A DNA stretch of 50,656 bases from CAZPDM01 sp964585305 (GCA_964585305.1 CAZPDM010000023.1:1-50656); one strand, 5' to 3'. Shown: positions 8,470 to 15,634, numbered from the stretch's first letter. Notes: a model not told the origin generated them from the letters alone. Numbers and translations: made by a program.

Positions 8470-8940
8470 TTAGCTCTTTAAGGTTTTTGCCATAGCAGTG
8501 ATAACTCGAACGGCGGCCGAAGACATTTGAGGTGGCAATTTCGACATGAGTTCATTGAACAAATTCAGATAGCGAGAGTTGGCAGACTTGAGTACCTTTT
8601 CTCCACTTTCTGTAATTACCACACAACAAACTCTGGCGTCACGAGGAGATTTAACCTTAATAATATACCCTTTTTTTTCTAGTCGATTTACAACTCTTGT
8701 GGCACCACTTTTGGTAAAGCCTAGACAATATCCTACATCTTGAACCGGACAATTTTGCGTGGTCGAAACCTTATCCAAGGCAATAAATTCAGGCATTGTG
8801 AGATTATCGCAGCATTCTCCGTTCAAGCCTTTTGCCCCAAAATGCCAGGCAATCTCTATCAAAGCCCGATTAAATTCTGAAATAATCTCTTTGCTCAATG
8901 CGATTTCCTTTCGAGTTAATTGGTTTGAGCGGAAAGGCAA
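8470..8940 (-). CDS. MarR-family transcriptional regulator
   Basis: 156 codons from a TTG at 8940 with no ribosome binding site. A TTG at 8898 (codon 15, LSKEIISEFN) has aaggaa 6 nt upstream and is a good alternative start. The winged helix-turn-helix is clear: LDKVSTTQNCPVQDVGYC is the first helix pair, FTKSGATRVVNRLEKKGYI the recognition helix and wing, and SPRDARVCCVVITESGEKVL the conserved wing sequence D-x-R. Six Cys lie in the sensor and DNA-binding parts (ECCD, NCPV, YCLG, VCCV), which suggests thiol- or metal-based sensing. It is probably the autorepressor of the downstream permease operon. Confidence 0.85.
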   Translation of the reverse strand: MPFRSNQLTRKEIALSKEIISEFNRALIEIAWHFGAKGLNGECCDNLTMPEFIALDKVSTTQNCPVQDVGYCLGFTKSGATRVVNRLEKKGYIIKVKSPRDARVCCVVITESGEKVLKSANSRYLNLFNELMSKLPPQMSSAAVRVITAMAKTLKS

Positions 8941-8979
8941 ATTGGCACACAGGTAAGGTACGATTTTATTTCTACTATG

Positions 8980-9008
8980 AATATACCATAAAGGTTGACA
9001 ATGTCAAC
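8980..9008 (-). promoter_or_regulatory. MarR promoter with overlapping operator
   Basis: Minus-strand sigma70-type promoter: TTGACA (9002-9007), 16-nt spacer, TATATT (8980-8985). The 15-bp palindrome GTTGACATTGTCAAC (8994-9008) covers the -35 box, so a bound repressor would exclude RNA polymerase. The same palindrome with a different central base is at 8438-8452. Confidence 0.8.
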
Positions 9009-9057
9009 TAAAATCTTAAAAAAATATCCTGTTGCTTAGTCGCTGTAAAAATAACTG

Positions 9058-9127
9058 CTCGAAAAGGGTGAATTGAGGAAAGATGAAATAGTGTGTTATA
9101 TGGTTGACCAAGAAGAAAAGCGGACTG
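9058..9127 (+). pseudogene. Recombinase C-terminal tail remnant, second copy
   Basis: Encodes GELRKDEIVCYMVDQEEKR, the same tail as at 5686-5750 and 14110-14185. Only about 70 bp remain, and they stop shortly before the promoter of the TacA/TacT-like pair. Confidence 0.65.
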
Positions 9128-9165
9128 GTTTACCAATACCCCTCACTTATTTAAAAAATCATAAA

Positions 9166-9200
9166 ATTGTATGTACATTGTATGTACAATATACTATAAT
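9166..9200 (+). promoter_or_regulatory. Promoter/operator of the TacA-TacT-like pair
   Basis: Two tandem 11-bp units ATTGTATGTAC (9166-9176 and 9177-9187) abut TATAAT (9195-9200). Each unit contains the self-complementary GTAC core. Antitoxins of the ribbon-helix-helix type usually bind such repeats next to their promoter. No canonical -35 box fits the spacing, so the exact promoter is uncertain. Confidence 0.55.
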
Positions 9201-9234
9201 ATTATAAGTCCAAACGTAAGAAAGGAGAATTACG

Positions 9235-9510
9235 ATGGTAAGAGCTACAAAAGAGACAACACTTAACATCAGGGTAAGTTTACATGAGAAAGAAGTAATA
9301 GCTAAAGCCGCTGCTATAAAAAAAAGTGCAACCAGTAAGTTCATTTTAGAGAATGCCTATGAGGCAGCCTGTGAAGTTATCTCTGGACAAACAAACTTTC
9401 AGTTAAACAATAAACAATGGACAAAATTTTGTCAAGCATTGGATGCGCCAACAAGAGATATCCCTACCTTAAAAAGGTTATTAACAAAGCCAGGAATATT
9501 TGATGAGTAA
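9235..9510 (+). CDS. DUF1778 antitoxin, TacA-like
   Basis: 91 residues, ATG with aaaggag 7 nt upstream. The N-terminus (TKETTLNIRVSLHEKEVIAKAA) is the beta strand and first helix of a ribbon-helix-helix fold. The KKSATSKFILENAYEAA helix and the C-terminal tail with LDAPTRDIPTLKRLL match the toxin-neutralising tail of DUF1778 antitoxins. It overlaps the GNAT toxin start by 8 nt. It should bind its own promoter repeats and sequester the acetyltransferase. Confidence 0.9.
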   Translation: MVRATKETTLNIRVSLHEKEVIAKAAAIKKSATSKFILENAYEAACEVISGQTNFQLNNKQWTKFCQALDAPTRDIPTLKRLLTKPGIFDE

Positions 9511-10018
9511 CAATATCCCATTAAATAAACCAATACCAATCACTGAAGAGCATGAGACGGGTTTATTTGATTGTGGTGTTGAAGAACTAGATAAGTATTT
9601 AAAAAAATATGCATTGCAAAACCAATACAATGGAGCTGCACGAACTTATGTGGCAACCAGAGGTAATGAGGTAGTGGGATATTATACCTTGGCTTACGGC
9701 TCTGTTGCTTATGCGGAAGCTCCTGTTCGAATTATAAAAGGTCTTGCTCATTACCCAGTTCCCGTGATGATTTTAGCCAGACTGGCGGTCAGTATAAAAG
9801 AAAGAGGCACTGGCTTAGGCAAAGGACTCTTAAAAGATGCTCTGCTAAGAACTATTCAAGCGGCTGATATTGCGGGTTTAAGAGCTATCTTAGTTCATGC
9901 CAAAGATGACTCTGCCAAATCTTTCTATCAAAAGTTTGGTTTTATACCTTCTCTCATCAATGAATATACACTTTTCTTGCTCATGAAAGATTTAAAGAAA
10001 ATAGTTGGTTTGGAATAA
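9503..10018 (+). CDS. GNAT acetyltransferase toxin, TacT-like
   Basis: 171 residues from ATG 9503; a TTG one codon earlier is less likely. The order fits GNAT tRNA-acetylating toxins. FDCGVEELDKYLKKYA is the early substrate-binding helix. ARLAVSIKERGTGLGKGLLKDAL is the acetyl-CoA pyrophosphate loop with R-G-x-G-x-G, and AKSFYQKFGFIP carries the conserved catalytic Tyr. Members acetylate the amino group of charged tRNAs and block translation; the charged tRNA acted on here cannot be told from sequence. Coupled to the upstream DUF1778 antitoxin by an 8-nt overlap. Confidence 0.9.
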   Translation: MSNNIPLNKPIPITEEHETGLFDCGVEELDKYLKKYALQNQYNGAARTYVATRGNEVVGYYTLAYGSVAYAEAPVRIIKGLAHYPVPVMILARLAVSIKERGTGLGKGLLKDALLRTIQAADIAGLRAILVHAKDDSAKSFYQKFGFIPSLINEYTLFLLMKDLKKIVGLE

Positions 10019-10231
10019 CAAAAGATGTCTCTTATCTCTTTGGTTTTAAGAATCTCCAGCCATTTATTTATGGCGAAGATCATGTCAGATCCCGATTTTT
10101 ATGCTACTGGATTAAAAAGGACATCGTTCATTATTGGCGATAAAATTATCTTAAGTAAGAAATGGAAATAAACCCAGCACGAATAGAACATTGGTCTGTC
10201 AACTAAATTGCTGGACAAATAAAAATGCCTT

Positions 10232-10330
10232 TCAATAGCATAAAAACGGATTGTATGAATAATAGGTTGTATTGCCGTCTGTAGCTTGGAATGCAATGAG
10301 GTTAGTATTCGCGTCATAGATGATTTCATT
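10232..10330 (-). pseudogene. Fragment resembling an Rhs/YD repeat
   Basis: Translates as IIYDANTNLIAFQATDG then NTTYYSYN, matching the Y-D-x-x-G-N-L to Y-x-Y spacing of YD repeats of Rhs-type proteins. It is bounded by stops on both sides and is too short to be a gene. Assignment is tentative. Confidence 0.3.
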
Positions 10331-10390
10331 TCCTTAACTTCCCAATCTCCCGAAATTGCGCTAATCTCCGTTTGTTTGGTTCCTTTTTTA

Positions 10391-10544
10391 CATTTCCCAT
10401 GAGAACCCCATTCTTTTGAGATGCCTCAACTTTTTTAGTAAGTTCGTCATTTTTATGTACCAGCATTGGTAAGGGATCCGCGTATCGTTGCGCCAGTTCT
10501 TGGATGTGTTGGGTAAGGCGTTGGCTAATGAGTCCATTTCTGTC
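10391..10544 (-). pseudogene. Copy of the hsdM 3' end
   Basis: About 90 percent identical by eye to 12317-12473, the 3' end of the hsdM remnant. It covers the C-terminal part of the type I methyltransferase tail (LAQRYADPLPML-like) and ends in the same HLKKMGFSWEM. Together the two copies bracket the AAA ATPase gene. Confidence 0.75.
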
Positions 10545-10729
10545 CCTTACATACTTTGCTAATTTTTACAAAAATATTTATAATATATATAAGACTATTA
10601 TTTATATAATGTTATATATAACTTTAATATTAGGAAATATTATTGATTTATATTTGTTATTTTTATATAATAAATATAAATCATTTTTTTATATATAGTT
10701 AAATGTTATATTTTTATTAGGTAAAAAAT

Positions 10730-12241
10730 ATGGTTCTACTTTCTCAAAACATTGTCAGACGATTTGGATTTGAAGATAATCCTTACGATACATCAGCTTT
10801 ATCACTTAGTCAACAAAGTCTATTACCAATTTCAAAAGCTTTTGTTGGTCGGGATATGGAAAATATTGAATTCAAGACTGTCACCAATATCTTACGGTTG
10901 GCTGGTGGTAATCGCTTTGTGATTGAAGGCGAAGTGGGCGTTGGAAAAACTACGTTTGTAAATTATAATCGTTATTTATGGGAAAATGAAAGTATAGATA
11001 AACTCTTTACCCCAAGTCAAGAACTTCTCTTTGATCCGAATTGGACTGCTAAAGATTTTCTTATGAATATCTTAAGTGCTTTGATACAAAAGTTGATAAC
11101 ATTGTATTCAGAAAAAATACTAAAGGATAGTGTATTATGTCGCAATATCTTACTTCTCACAGAAGTATATTCTCATTCTAATCCTCAATTTCAAGGATCT
11201 TTAATGGGATTGGGGCTAGGATTTGGTAATAATGAAATTGTTTCAGTTCCAGAACCTACAGAAACATTGCTATTTATGTATTTCCGAAATTTAGTGCTGG
11301 AAATTAAAGTGAGAGGTTATCAGGGAGTTTTTCTTCATGTGGATAATTTTGAGCAAACTGCAGCCAAGGAAACTTCTAAAATTCAAAATTTTTTTTATCG
11401 TGTACGAGACATTCTACAAACTAAATCGGTCTATTTTGCGTTTGTAGGTTATCCAGGCTTCTATCGCGAAATTATTGCACCTATTGAACAAGTTAGGAGC
11501 ATATTTTTTACCTTCCCAATTTATCTTTCGCCACTTTCTGAACTTCAGGTTTTAGAGCTTATTGACAAGCGTTATCAGCTTCTTTCCCCAAAAAAATTTA
11601 TAAAACCTGTAGAGGATGCTTTTGTAAGTTATCTTTATCAATTATATGAAGGTAAAATACGTTCAATTTTAGACTCTCTTTCTACAGTAATTACTAATTT
11701 CCCTGATGAAGCTCCACGAACTTTAAAAATGGAGGAAGCAAGAGAAACACTAGTACGTCATATTCATGAGAAAATCTCTTCTATACTCTCACCTAAAATA
11801 ATAAAAGTATTGAAAGTAATTATATCGTTTAAAGAATGCACAAATGCCGAAATTGCAAGAGAGTTTAAGCAAGCCCCTTCGTCCATTTTGGAGGCGATAA
11901 AAGAATTAGAAAAATATCATTTTATTTATATTACACGTAGGCAAGGCCGCGAAATTTTTTATCAAGCTCATGAAATTTTTAATATTCTTCAAGAGAAGAA
12001 AAAAAATATACAAGTACGATTAGATATAGATGATTCTACTTACATTTTATCTGATACCAAGAAAAAATTTATGGAACTTTTATCAAAAAATGATCGGTTC
12101 ACACTTAAAGAATTTTGCAAGCTGACTCTAATACCAATAAATCATGCTAGACGTGAAATCAACGAATTGGTAGACCATGAATTGATACAAAAGAATGGTT
12201 TTACCAAAGGACTTTTTTATACAAAAAAGATAAACCTATGA
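10730..12241 (+). CDS. ORC/STAND-like AAA ATPase with C-terminal winged helices
   Basis: 503 residues, ATG, weak ribosome binding site (ttaggtaaaaaat). FVGRDMENIEFKTV is the entry motif of ORC/Cdc6- or MalT-like AAA ATPases. Walker A is EGEVGVGKTTF (about residue 65-75). Walker B is VFLHVDNFEQ (about 200-209), followed by a sensor-1-like strand YFAFVGYPGFYREI. Residues about 370-500 hold two winged-helix units (CTNAEIAREFKQAPSSILEAI and FTLKEFCKLTLIPINHARREI). Proteins of this layout bind DNA or act as switch ATPases. The gene stands alone, is preceded by a strongly AT-rich region and lies between hsdM-tail copies, so recent acquisition is likely. Function unknown. Confidence 0.75.
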   Translation: MVLLSQNIVRRFGFEDNPYDTSALSLSQQSLLPISKAFVGRDMENIEFKTVTNILRLAGGNRFVIEGEVGVGKTTFVNYNRYLWENESIDKLFTPSQELLFDPNWTAKDFLMNILSALIQKLITLYSEKILKDSVLCRNILLLTEVYSHSNPQFQGSLMGLGLGFGNNEIVSVPEPTETLLFMYFRNLVLEIKVRGYQGVFLHVDNFEQTAAKETSKIQNFFYRVRDILQTKSVYFAFVGYPGFYREIIAPIEQVRSIFFTFPIYLSPLSELQVLELIDKRYQLLSPKKFIKPVEDAFVSYLYQLYEGKIRSILDSLSTVITNFPDEAPRTLKMEEARETLVRHIHEKISSILSPKIIKVLKVIISFKECTNAEIAREFKQAPSSILEAIKELEKYHFIYITRRQGREIFYQAHEIFNILQEKKKNIQVRLDIDDSTYILSDTKKKFMELLSKNDRFTLKEFCKLTLIPINHARREINELVDHELIQKNGFTKGLFYTKKINL

Positions 12242-12304
12242 AAGAAAAGATTTCTACTTGAATTAACTTGAACAAGGCTTCCTAATTTTTTTGTCTATTG
12301 ACTA

Positions 12305-13128
12305 TTATCGATTATCCATTTCCCATGAGAACCCCATTTTTTTGAGATGTGCCTCGACTTTTGTAGTAAGTTCGTCATTTTTATGCACCAGCATTGGCAA
12401 GGGATCAGCGTATCGCTGCGCCAGTTCTTGGATGCGTTGGGTAAGGTGTTGGCTGATGCGTTCCATTTCTGTCTTGACTGTCTGCTCTATGGCAGCCATC
12501 CATTTAGCATCCACAACCAAATCTTTGATTTCTGACTCTGTGAGTGTTGAATACCGAGCCAATACTTTGCTTTCCAGCAAATTCTGGGCAATTTTGATTT
12601 TCTTATTTCTTCAGCCAGAGAATCTGCTAGTTTCCAATAGGATTCCAGTACTTTTCTTTCCTGGACATCTTCAAGACTGTTGCCAAGTTCTTTGATGCGT
12701 TTTTTTACACTGTCTTTGCTGACTTTATCCAAGGCGGAAAAATATCCCTCTTCGCCGCTATACTCTTCTATCAGTTCTTCTAACTCACGGCTGATATTAT
12801 CTTGATTGGACTCTAATTCTTCGAGAGCCTTTTTATCTAAGGCAAAGTAACACTGAATTAGCAAATACTTGGGAACCAAGTCGCATTCCATTTCCATTTT
12901 TTCTTCTTTTTTCTTTTCTTTTTTCTTTTCTTTTTTCTTTTCTTTTTTATCCTTGGCTTCTTCTTTTATTTTTTTCTTTGACGTTGTTGCCTGTGTTTTT
13001 TCAATCTTTGCCAGTTCCGCGGAAACTGGACAACGCGTGGGTAAAACACGACCGTCCAGTTTTTTTATTCGTAAGTAGCAATTGTTTTCCCTATAAAAAT
13101 TTGCTATAATTATTTTTAAAGATCTCAA
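12305..13128 (-). pseudogene. hsdM: Type I methyltransferase (hsdM) 3' remnant
   Basis: The C-terminal third of HsdM is recognisable: DLVPKYLLIQCYFALDKKALEEL, GEEGYFSALDKVSKDSV, then after a single-nucleotide frameshift near 12,600, LARYSTLTESEIKDLVVDAKW, RYADPLPMLV and HLKKMGFSWEM. The methylase domain with N-P-P-F is absent. An unusual (KKEKK)n Lys/Glu tract, encoded by a purine-rich repeat at about 12,900-12,960, sits before DLVPK where families have none. It cannot be an active methyltransferase. No hsdR or hsdS was found in the window. Confidence 0.85.
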
Positions 13129-13168
13129 TTTCTCTGTAATTTTCTGTTATAGAAAGCAAGCAAACTCA

Positions 13169-13591
13169 ATGAAAAAAAAGATTTATTTAGAAACAAGTGT
13201 AGTTAGCTATTATGTTTCTAAAATATCAACAAGTACGATAGTAGCAGGGCGTCAAGCATCTACAACAATGTTTTGGAATATGCTCGAAAATTTTGATGTT
13301 TATATTTCGAATGTTGTCATTCGAGAAGCATCCAAAGGGGATAATATTAGAGCAGCCGATAGATTGAATGTTTTGAAGGACTTTTATATCTTAAAAGTAG
13401 ATGATGTGGTCCAAAAGTTAGCACAAAGCATTTTAAATAACAAAGCTATTCCTTCAAAATATACTGATGATGCGTTACATATAGCCATTGCAGCAAAACA
13501 TGGTATTGATATTGTTGTGACTTGGAATTGCAAACATATCAATAATCCAGTTACTCGAGGAATAATAAGAGAAATAGTAGAAAGTCAATGA
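13169..13591 (+). CDS. PIN-domain toxin, VapC-like
   Basis: 140 residues, ATG without a strong ribosome binding site. IYLETSVVSYYVS carries the first acidic residue as Glu (common in the 'YIETTIPS' PIN subfamily); NVVIREASKGDN holds the second acidic site; and YTDDALHIAIAAKHGIDIVVTWNCKHI the third, with the typical W-N-C-K-H-I. A likely RNase toxin. The antitoxin-like gene lies downstream, 50 nt away, which is the reversed order usual for this subfamily. Confidence 0.85.
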   Translation: MKKKIYLETSVVSYYVSKISTSTIVAGRQASTTMFWNMLENFDVYISNVVIREASKGDNIRAADRLNVLKDFYILKVDDVVQKLAQSILNNKAIPSKYTDDALHIAIAAKHGIDIVVTWNCKHINNPVTRGIIREIVESQ

Positions 13592-13641
13592 TTTATATGC
13601 CCAGAAATATTCTCCCAAAATGAATTTTTAGGAGATAAACT

Positions 13642-13842
13642 ATGAAAGATGAGATTATAGAAGAATTACATAAGATTAGAGAGGCTCATGCCAAAAAATT
13701 TAATTACGATTTAAATGCTATTTGCGAAGATTATAAAATTAGCCAGCTTAAGCATGGGGATCGATTGGTAACACTTAAACCCAAACTACTTCCTGGTAAA
13801 AAACTGGCTAAATTAGCTAAAAAATACGAGGGAAAAAAGTAG
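13642..13842 (+). CDS. Antitoxin partner of PIN toxin
   Basis: 66 residues with ttaggagata ribosome binding site. MKDEIIEELHKIREAHAKKF is the typical start of the small proteins that follow 'E-type' PIN toxins (pattern M-K-D-x-x-x-E-E-x-x-x-I-R-x-x-H-A-x-K). YDLNAICEDYKISQL follows and the C-terminus is basic (PGKKLAKLAKKY). It probably neutralises the upstream RNase. No DNA-binding fold is obvious. Confidence 0.75.
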   Translation: MKDEIIEELHKIREAHAKKFNYDLNAICEDYKISQLKHGDRLVTLKPKLLPGKKLAKLAKKYEGKK

Positions 13843-14109
13843 CCATCATAAAAATGCCCCAAATCCCGTAAATTTACGCAAGCTTTGAGTGTTTTGTTAT
13901 TTAGTACACTTTCTATTCTCTTCGCAAATTTGAGCCGTTTCCGATGCATTTTAAGATTTTATCTTATTCGCATATAATCTTACTTTTAGACGATTACAGA
14001 AACGTCTGCTAATTTTGGCACAATTGGATTGTTATCTAAAGAAGCATGCCCGCGCTAGTGGTAGATTATCAGGACTCTATATTGCCAATTAAATTTGAGT
14101 AGTCCTGGT

Positions 14110-14185
14110 GGAAGTCGAAAAGGTTGAATTGAGGAAAGATGAGATAGAGTGTTATATGGTTGACCAAAAAGAAAAGCGGTCTGGT
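14110..14185 (+). pseudogene. Recombinase C-terminal tail remnant, third copy
   Basis: VEKVELRKDEIECYMVDQKEKR, nearly identical to the tails at 5686 and 9058. It is followed at about 50 bp by the hairpin and by repeat copy C, the same order as at 5.7 kb. Confidence 0.7.
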
Positions 14186-14235
14186 TCTCACGATGTCTGG
14201 TATAGTGGGCAAAAAATATCATCCGTAAACACAAA

Positions 14236-14262
14236 AGCGGACATGTTTTACGCATGTCCGCT
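14236..14262. repeat. AGCGGACATG hairpin, copy 1
   Basis: Perfect 10-bp stem AGCGGACATG / CATGTCCGCT with a 7-nt loop. Copy 2, also preceded by gtaaacacaaa, is at 15513-15539; a half copy (gcggacatgcgtaaagcat) is near 5747. Part of the recombinase element family. Confidence 0.7.
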
Positions 14263-14272
14263 AGTGGTGGCC

Positions 14273-14451
14273 TTTCCGCACATCCCAGTGAACCCATTTT
14301 TTACAATATTTTCACCCAAAAATGATGTTTTTCACCAAGAAAAACATCATTTTTTTTATTTTCTAAGAAAAAATATTAACATAAGTTATTTTTTAAAAAG
14401 ATGATATAAACTATTTTAAAAATATTTCGAGAAAAATGATTTTTTTGGCAA
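14273..14451 (+). repeat. Dispersed hairpin repeat, copy C
   Basis: Matches copy A from cttccgcacatcccagtga to cgagaaaaatgattttttt, including the 15-bp hairpin (14318-14332 with 14340-14354), then diverges, so the terminal small hairpin present in A and B is missing. Confidence 0.7.
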
Positions 14452-14574
14452 TTATGGAAAATCTATAGTAAAGGAACTTAAAAATCTTTGAATCCTTCGA
14501 TAGTTGGATACTATGAGCAGAAACAACAAAAAGGAAACGATGAAGTGAAACCCATCTTTTTTAAAATAACTACT

Positions 14575-14817
14575 CTAATTTTTTTTCAGTTCCAGCCCTA
14601 TTTTCTTTAGTTTCGCTTTGATAGTCTGTAACGAAACCATACCAAATCCTTTGATATTCAGCAATTCCTCTTTATTTTTAGCCAGTAGATGGGTAACAGT
14701 GTTAATTCCAGCGGATTGCAAGCAGGTTATGATTCTCTTGGGAAGTCCTAGGTCGGTAACAGGTTTCTCTTCTTTGTAATCCGGTAGAAGAAGTTTGCAA
14801 TCTCTCGGATAGACCAT
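14575..14817 (-). CDS. RNA polymerase alpha-CTD-like domain, overlapping DUF1016_N gene
   Basis: 80 codons. VTDLGLPKRIITCLQSAGINTVTHLL and KEELLNIKGFGMVSLQTIKAKLKKIGLEL reproduce the helix-hairpin-helix of the alpha-subunit C-terminal domain (the L-N-I-K-G-F-G motif). The full alpha subunit would be over 300 residues, so this is a stray domain. The ATG has no ribosome binding site and the frame overlaps the DUF1016_N gene by 70 nt. It could be the intended C-terminus of that protein, separated by a frameshift, or a small stand-alone DNA-binding protein made by translational coupling. Confidence 0.6.
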   Translation of the reverse strand: MVYPRDCKLLLPDYKEEKPVTDLGLPKRIITCLQSAGINTVTHLLAKNKEELLNIKGFGMVSLQTIKAKLKKIGLELKKN

Positions 14818-15329
14818 TTATTTTGCAAAGTTTCGACTTCATAAAACTGGCGTTCTATGGGATCAGTAATTCTGATAAGCTCTACAAAATGAGACCATGT
14901 CAGATTTTTACAGAGTCGAATGAAGTAATTTGATGCTTCATCCTGATTTTGCAAAATAGGCTCTATAGCCAATTGTAAAAATGTTTGTGGGGTTGATAAC
15001 AATTTCGCCAACACTGGCTGCGAAATGTTCGGCAAAGATTTCGCCGACAGTGTCGGCGAAATTGGGTAAGTCCTAAAAAATAGTACCATTTTATATAAGT
15101 TTCTCTCGGAAGCTCCTTTCCCAACTTTCTTGGACAAATCTTTTGCCAGATTTTTCAGAAGCTCTTGCCCATATTTCGCCCGATCTTTACCATTTTGTTC
15201 GTATTCCACAATATAACAGCCAAATAACCAGTTTCTTAAAGTAAGGTGGAAATTAATTGCCTGGATTGCCGTCTTAACGAATGCCTTCCCCAGAGCCGAT
15301 AGACATTCTTTCAATTGCTTGTAATCCAT
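14748..15329 (-). CDS. DUF1016 N-terminal domain protein (YhcG-like), short
   Basis: ATG at 15329 with ggagg 7 nt upstream (MDYKQLKECLSAL); a longer frame to 15365 is not needed. INFHLTLRNWLFGCYIVEYEQNGKDRAKYG is the diagnostic start of DUF1016_N, followed by SKKVGKGASERNLYKMVLF, then WSHFVELIRITDPIERQFYEVE. Full YhcG proteins continue with a PDDEXK nuclease domain, absent here; the frame stops at NLLPT and an alpha-CTD-like domain continues in another frame. A role in DNA binding or phage defence is plausible for the family, unproven here. Confidence 0.75.
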   Translation of the reverse strand: MDYKQLKECLSALGKAFVKTAIQAINFHLTLRNWLFGCYIVEYEQNGKDRAKYGQELLKNLAKDLSKKVGKGASERNLYKMVLFFRTYPISPTLSAKSLPNISQPVLAKLLSTPQTFLQLAIEPILQNQDEASNYFIRLCKNLTWSHFVELIRITDPIERQFYEVETLQNKWSIREIANFFYRITKKRNLLPT

Positions 15330-15543
15330 GATTTGCCTCCATGCTATTTTCTGTGATAAACCCAACTGAAAATATTATATGAAAGACCCAATGTAGAATA
15401 CAAGCAAATATCCTATGAACTTTGCATTGACACTATTTGGTTATGCTCCATTTCTGAGCAATATCGATTCTAGCATCCTAAAGGTTGTTCAGAAAATGAC
15501 CGTAAACACAAAAGCGGACATGCTTTACGCATGTCCGCTATAA
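15330..15543. other. Intergenic stretch with hairpin next to tRNA
   Basis: About 210 bp. Only the AGCGGACATG hairpin copy 2 is recognised, 4 nt from the tRNA 3' end. Confidence 0.5.
15513..15539 (-). terminator. AGCGGACATG hairpin, copy 2, likely tRNA terminator
   Basis: 10-bp perfect stem with a 7-nt loop; on the minus strand it is followed by TTTTGTGTTT. It begins 4 nt after the tRNA 3' end, so it can terminate tRNA transcription. The same hairpin occurs in the recombinase remnants at 14,236, so it may instead be an element end. Confidence 0.6.
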
Positions 15544-15616
15544 TGGAGAATATGGGATTTGAACCCACGACCTTTTGGCTGCCAGCCAAACGCTCTCCCA
15601 GTTGAGCTAATTCCCC
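15544..15616 (-). tRNA. tRNA-Ala (GGC anticodon)
   Basis: Minus-strand cloverleaf: acceptor GGGGAAT/ATTCTCC, D arm AGCTCAACTGGGAGAGC, anticodon arm TTTGG-CTGGCAG-CCAAA with loop anticodon GGC, T arm with GGGTTCAAATCCC. CCA is not encoded after the discriminator A. It sits at the boundary between the accessory island and the conserved region, making it a natural integration site. Confidence 0.93.
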
Positions 15617-15634
15617 ATTGATTTATAGAGAAAT

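Larger units (their letters stand above)
10019..10729. other. Gene-poor stretch with gene fragments
   Basis: About 710 bp. It holds a short minus-strand fragment with an Rhs-like YD repeat (10232-10330), a 154-bp copy of the hsdM 3' end (10391-10544), and about 185 bp of extremely AT-rich DNA (10545-10729), including an 11-bp inverted repeat (10645-10655 with 10672-10682), just upstream of the AAA gene. Directly after the hsdM copy, reading on the minus strand, a frame starting ATGGGAAATGTA gives a 24-residue basic peptide with KRRLAQFREIGKLRK; I cannot name it. Confidence 0.5.
13843..14574. other. Gene-poor stretch with element remnants
   Basis: About 730 bp holding the third recombinase tail (14110-14185), a GCGGACATG hairpin (14236-14262) and repeat copy C (14273-14451). 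The rest (13843-14100 and 14452-14574) shows nothing I can name. Confidence 0.6.

Noticed and set aside
12869..13078. Plus-strand Phe/Ser-rich ORF opposite the Lys/Glu tract
   Set aside because: Opposite-strand reading of the purine-rich repeat, with no ribosome binding site.
1..15540. Whole island as one integrated prophage
   Set aside because: No capsid, tail, terminase or lysis genes, and the recombinase remnants are of several copies with differing decay.
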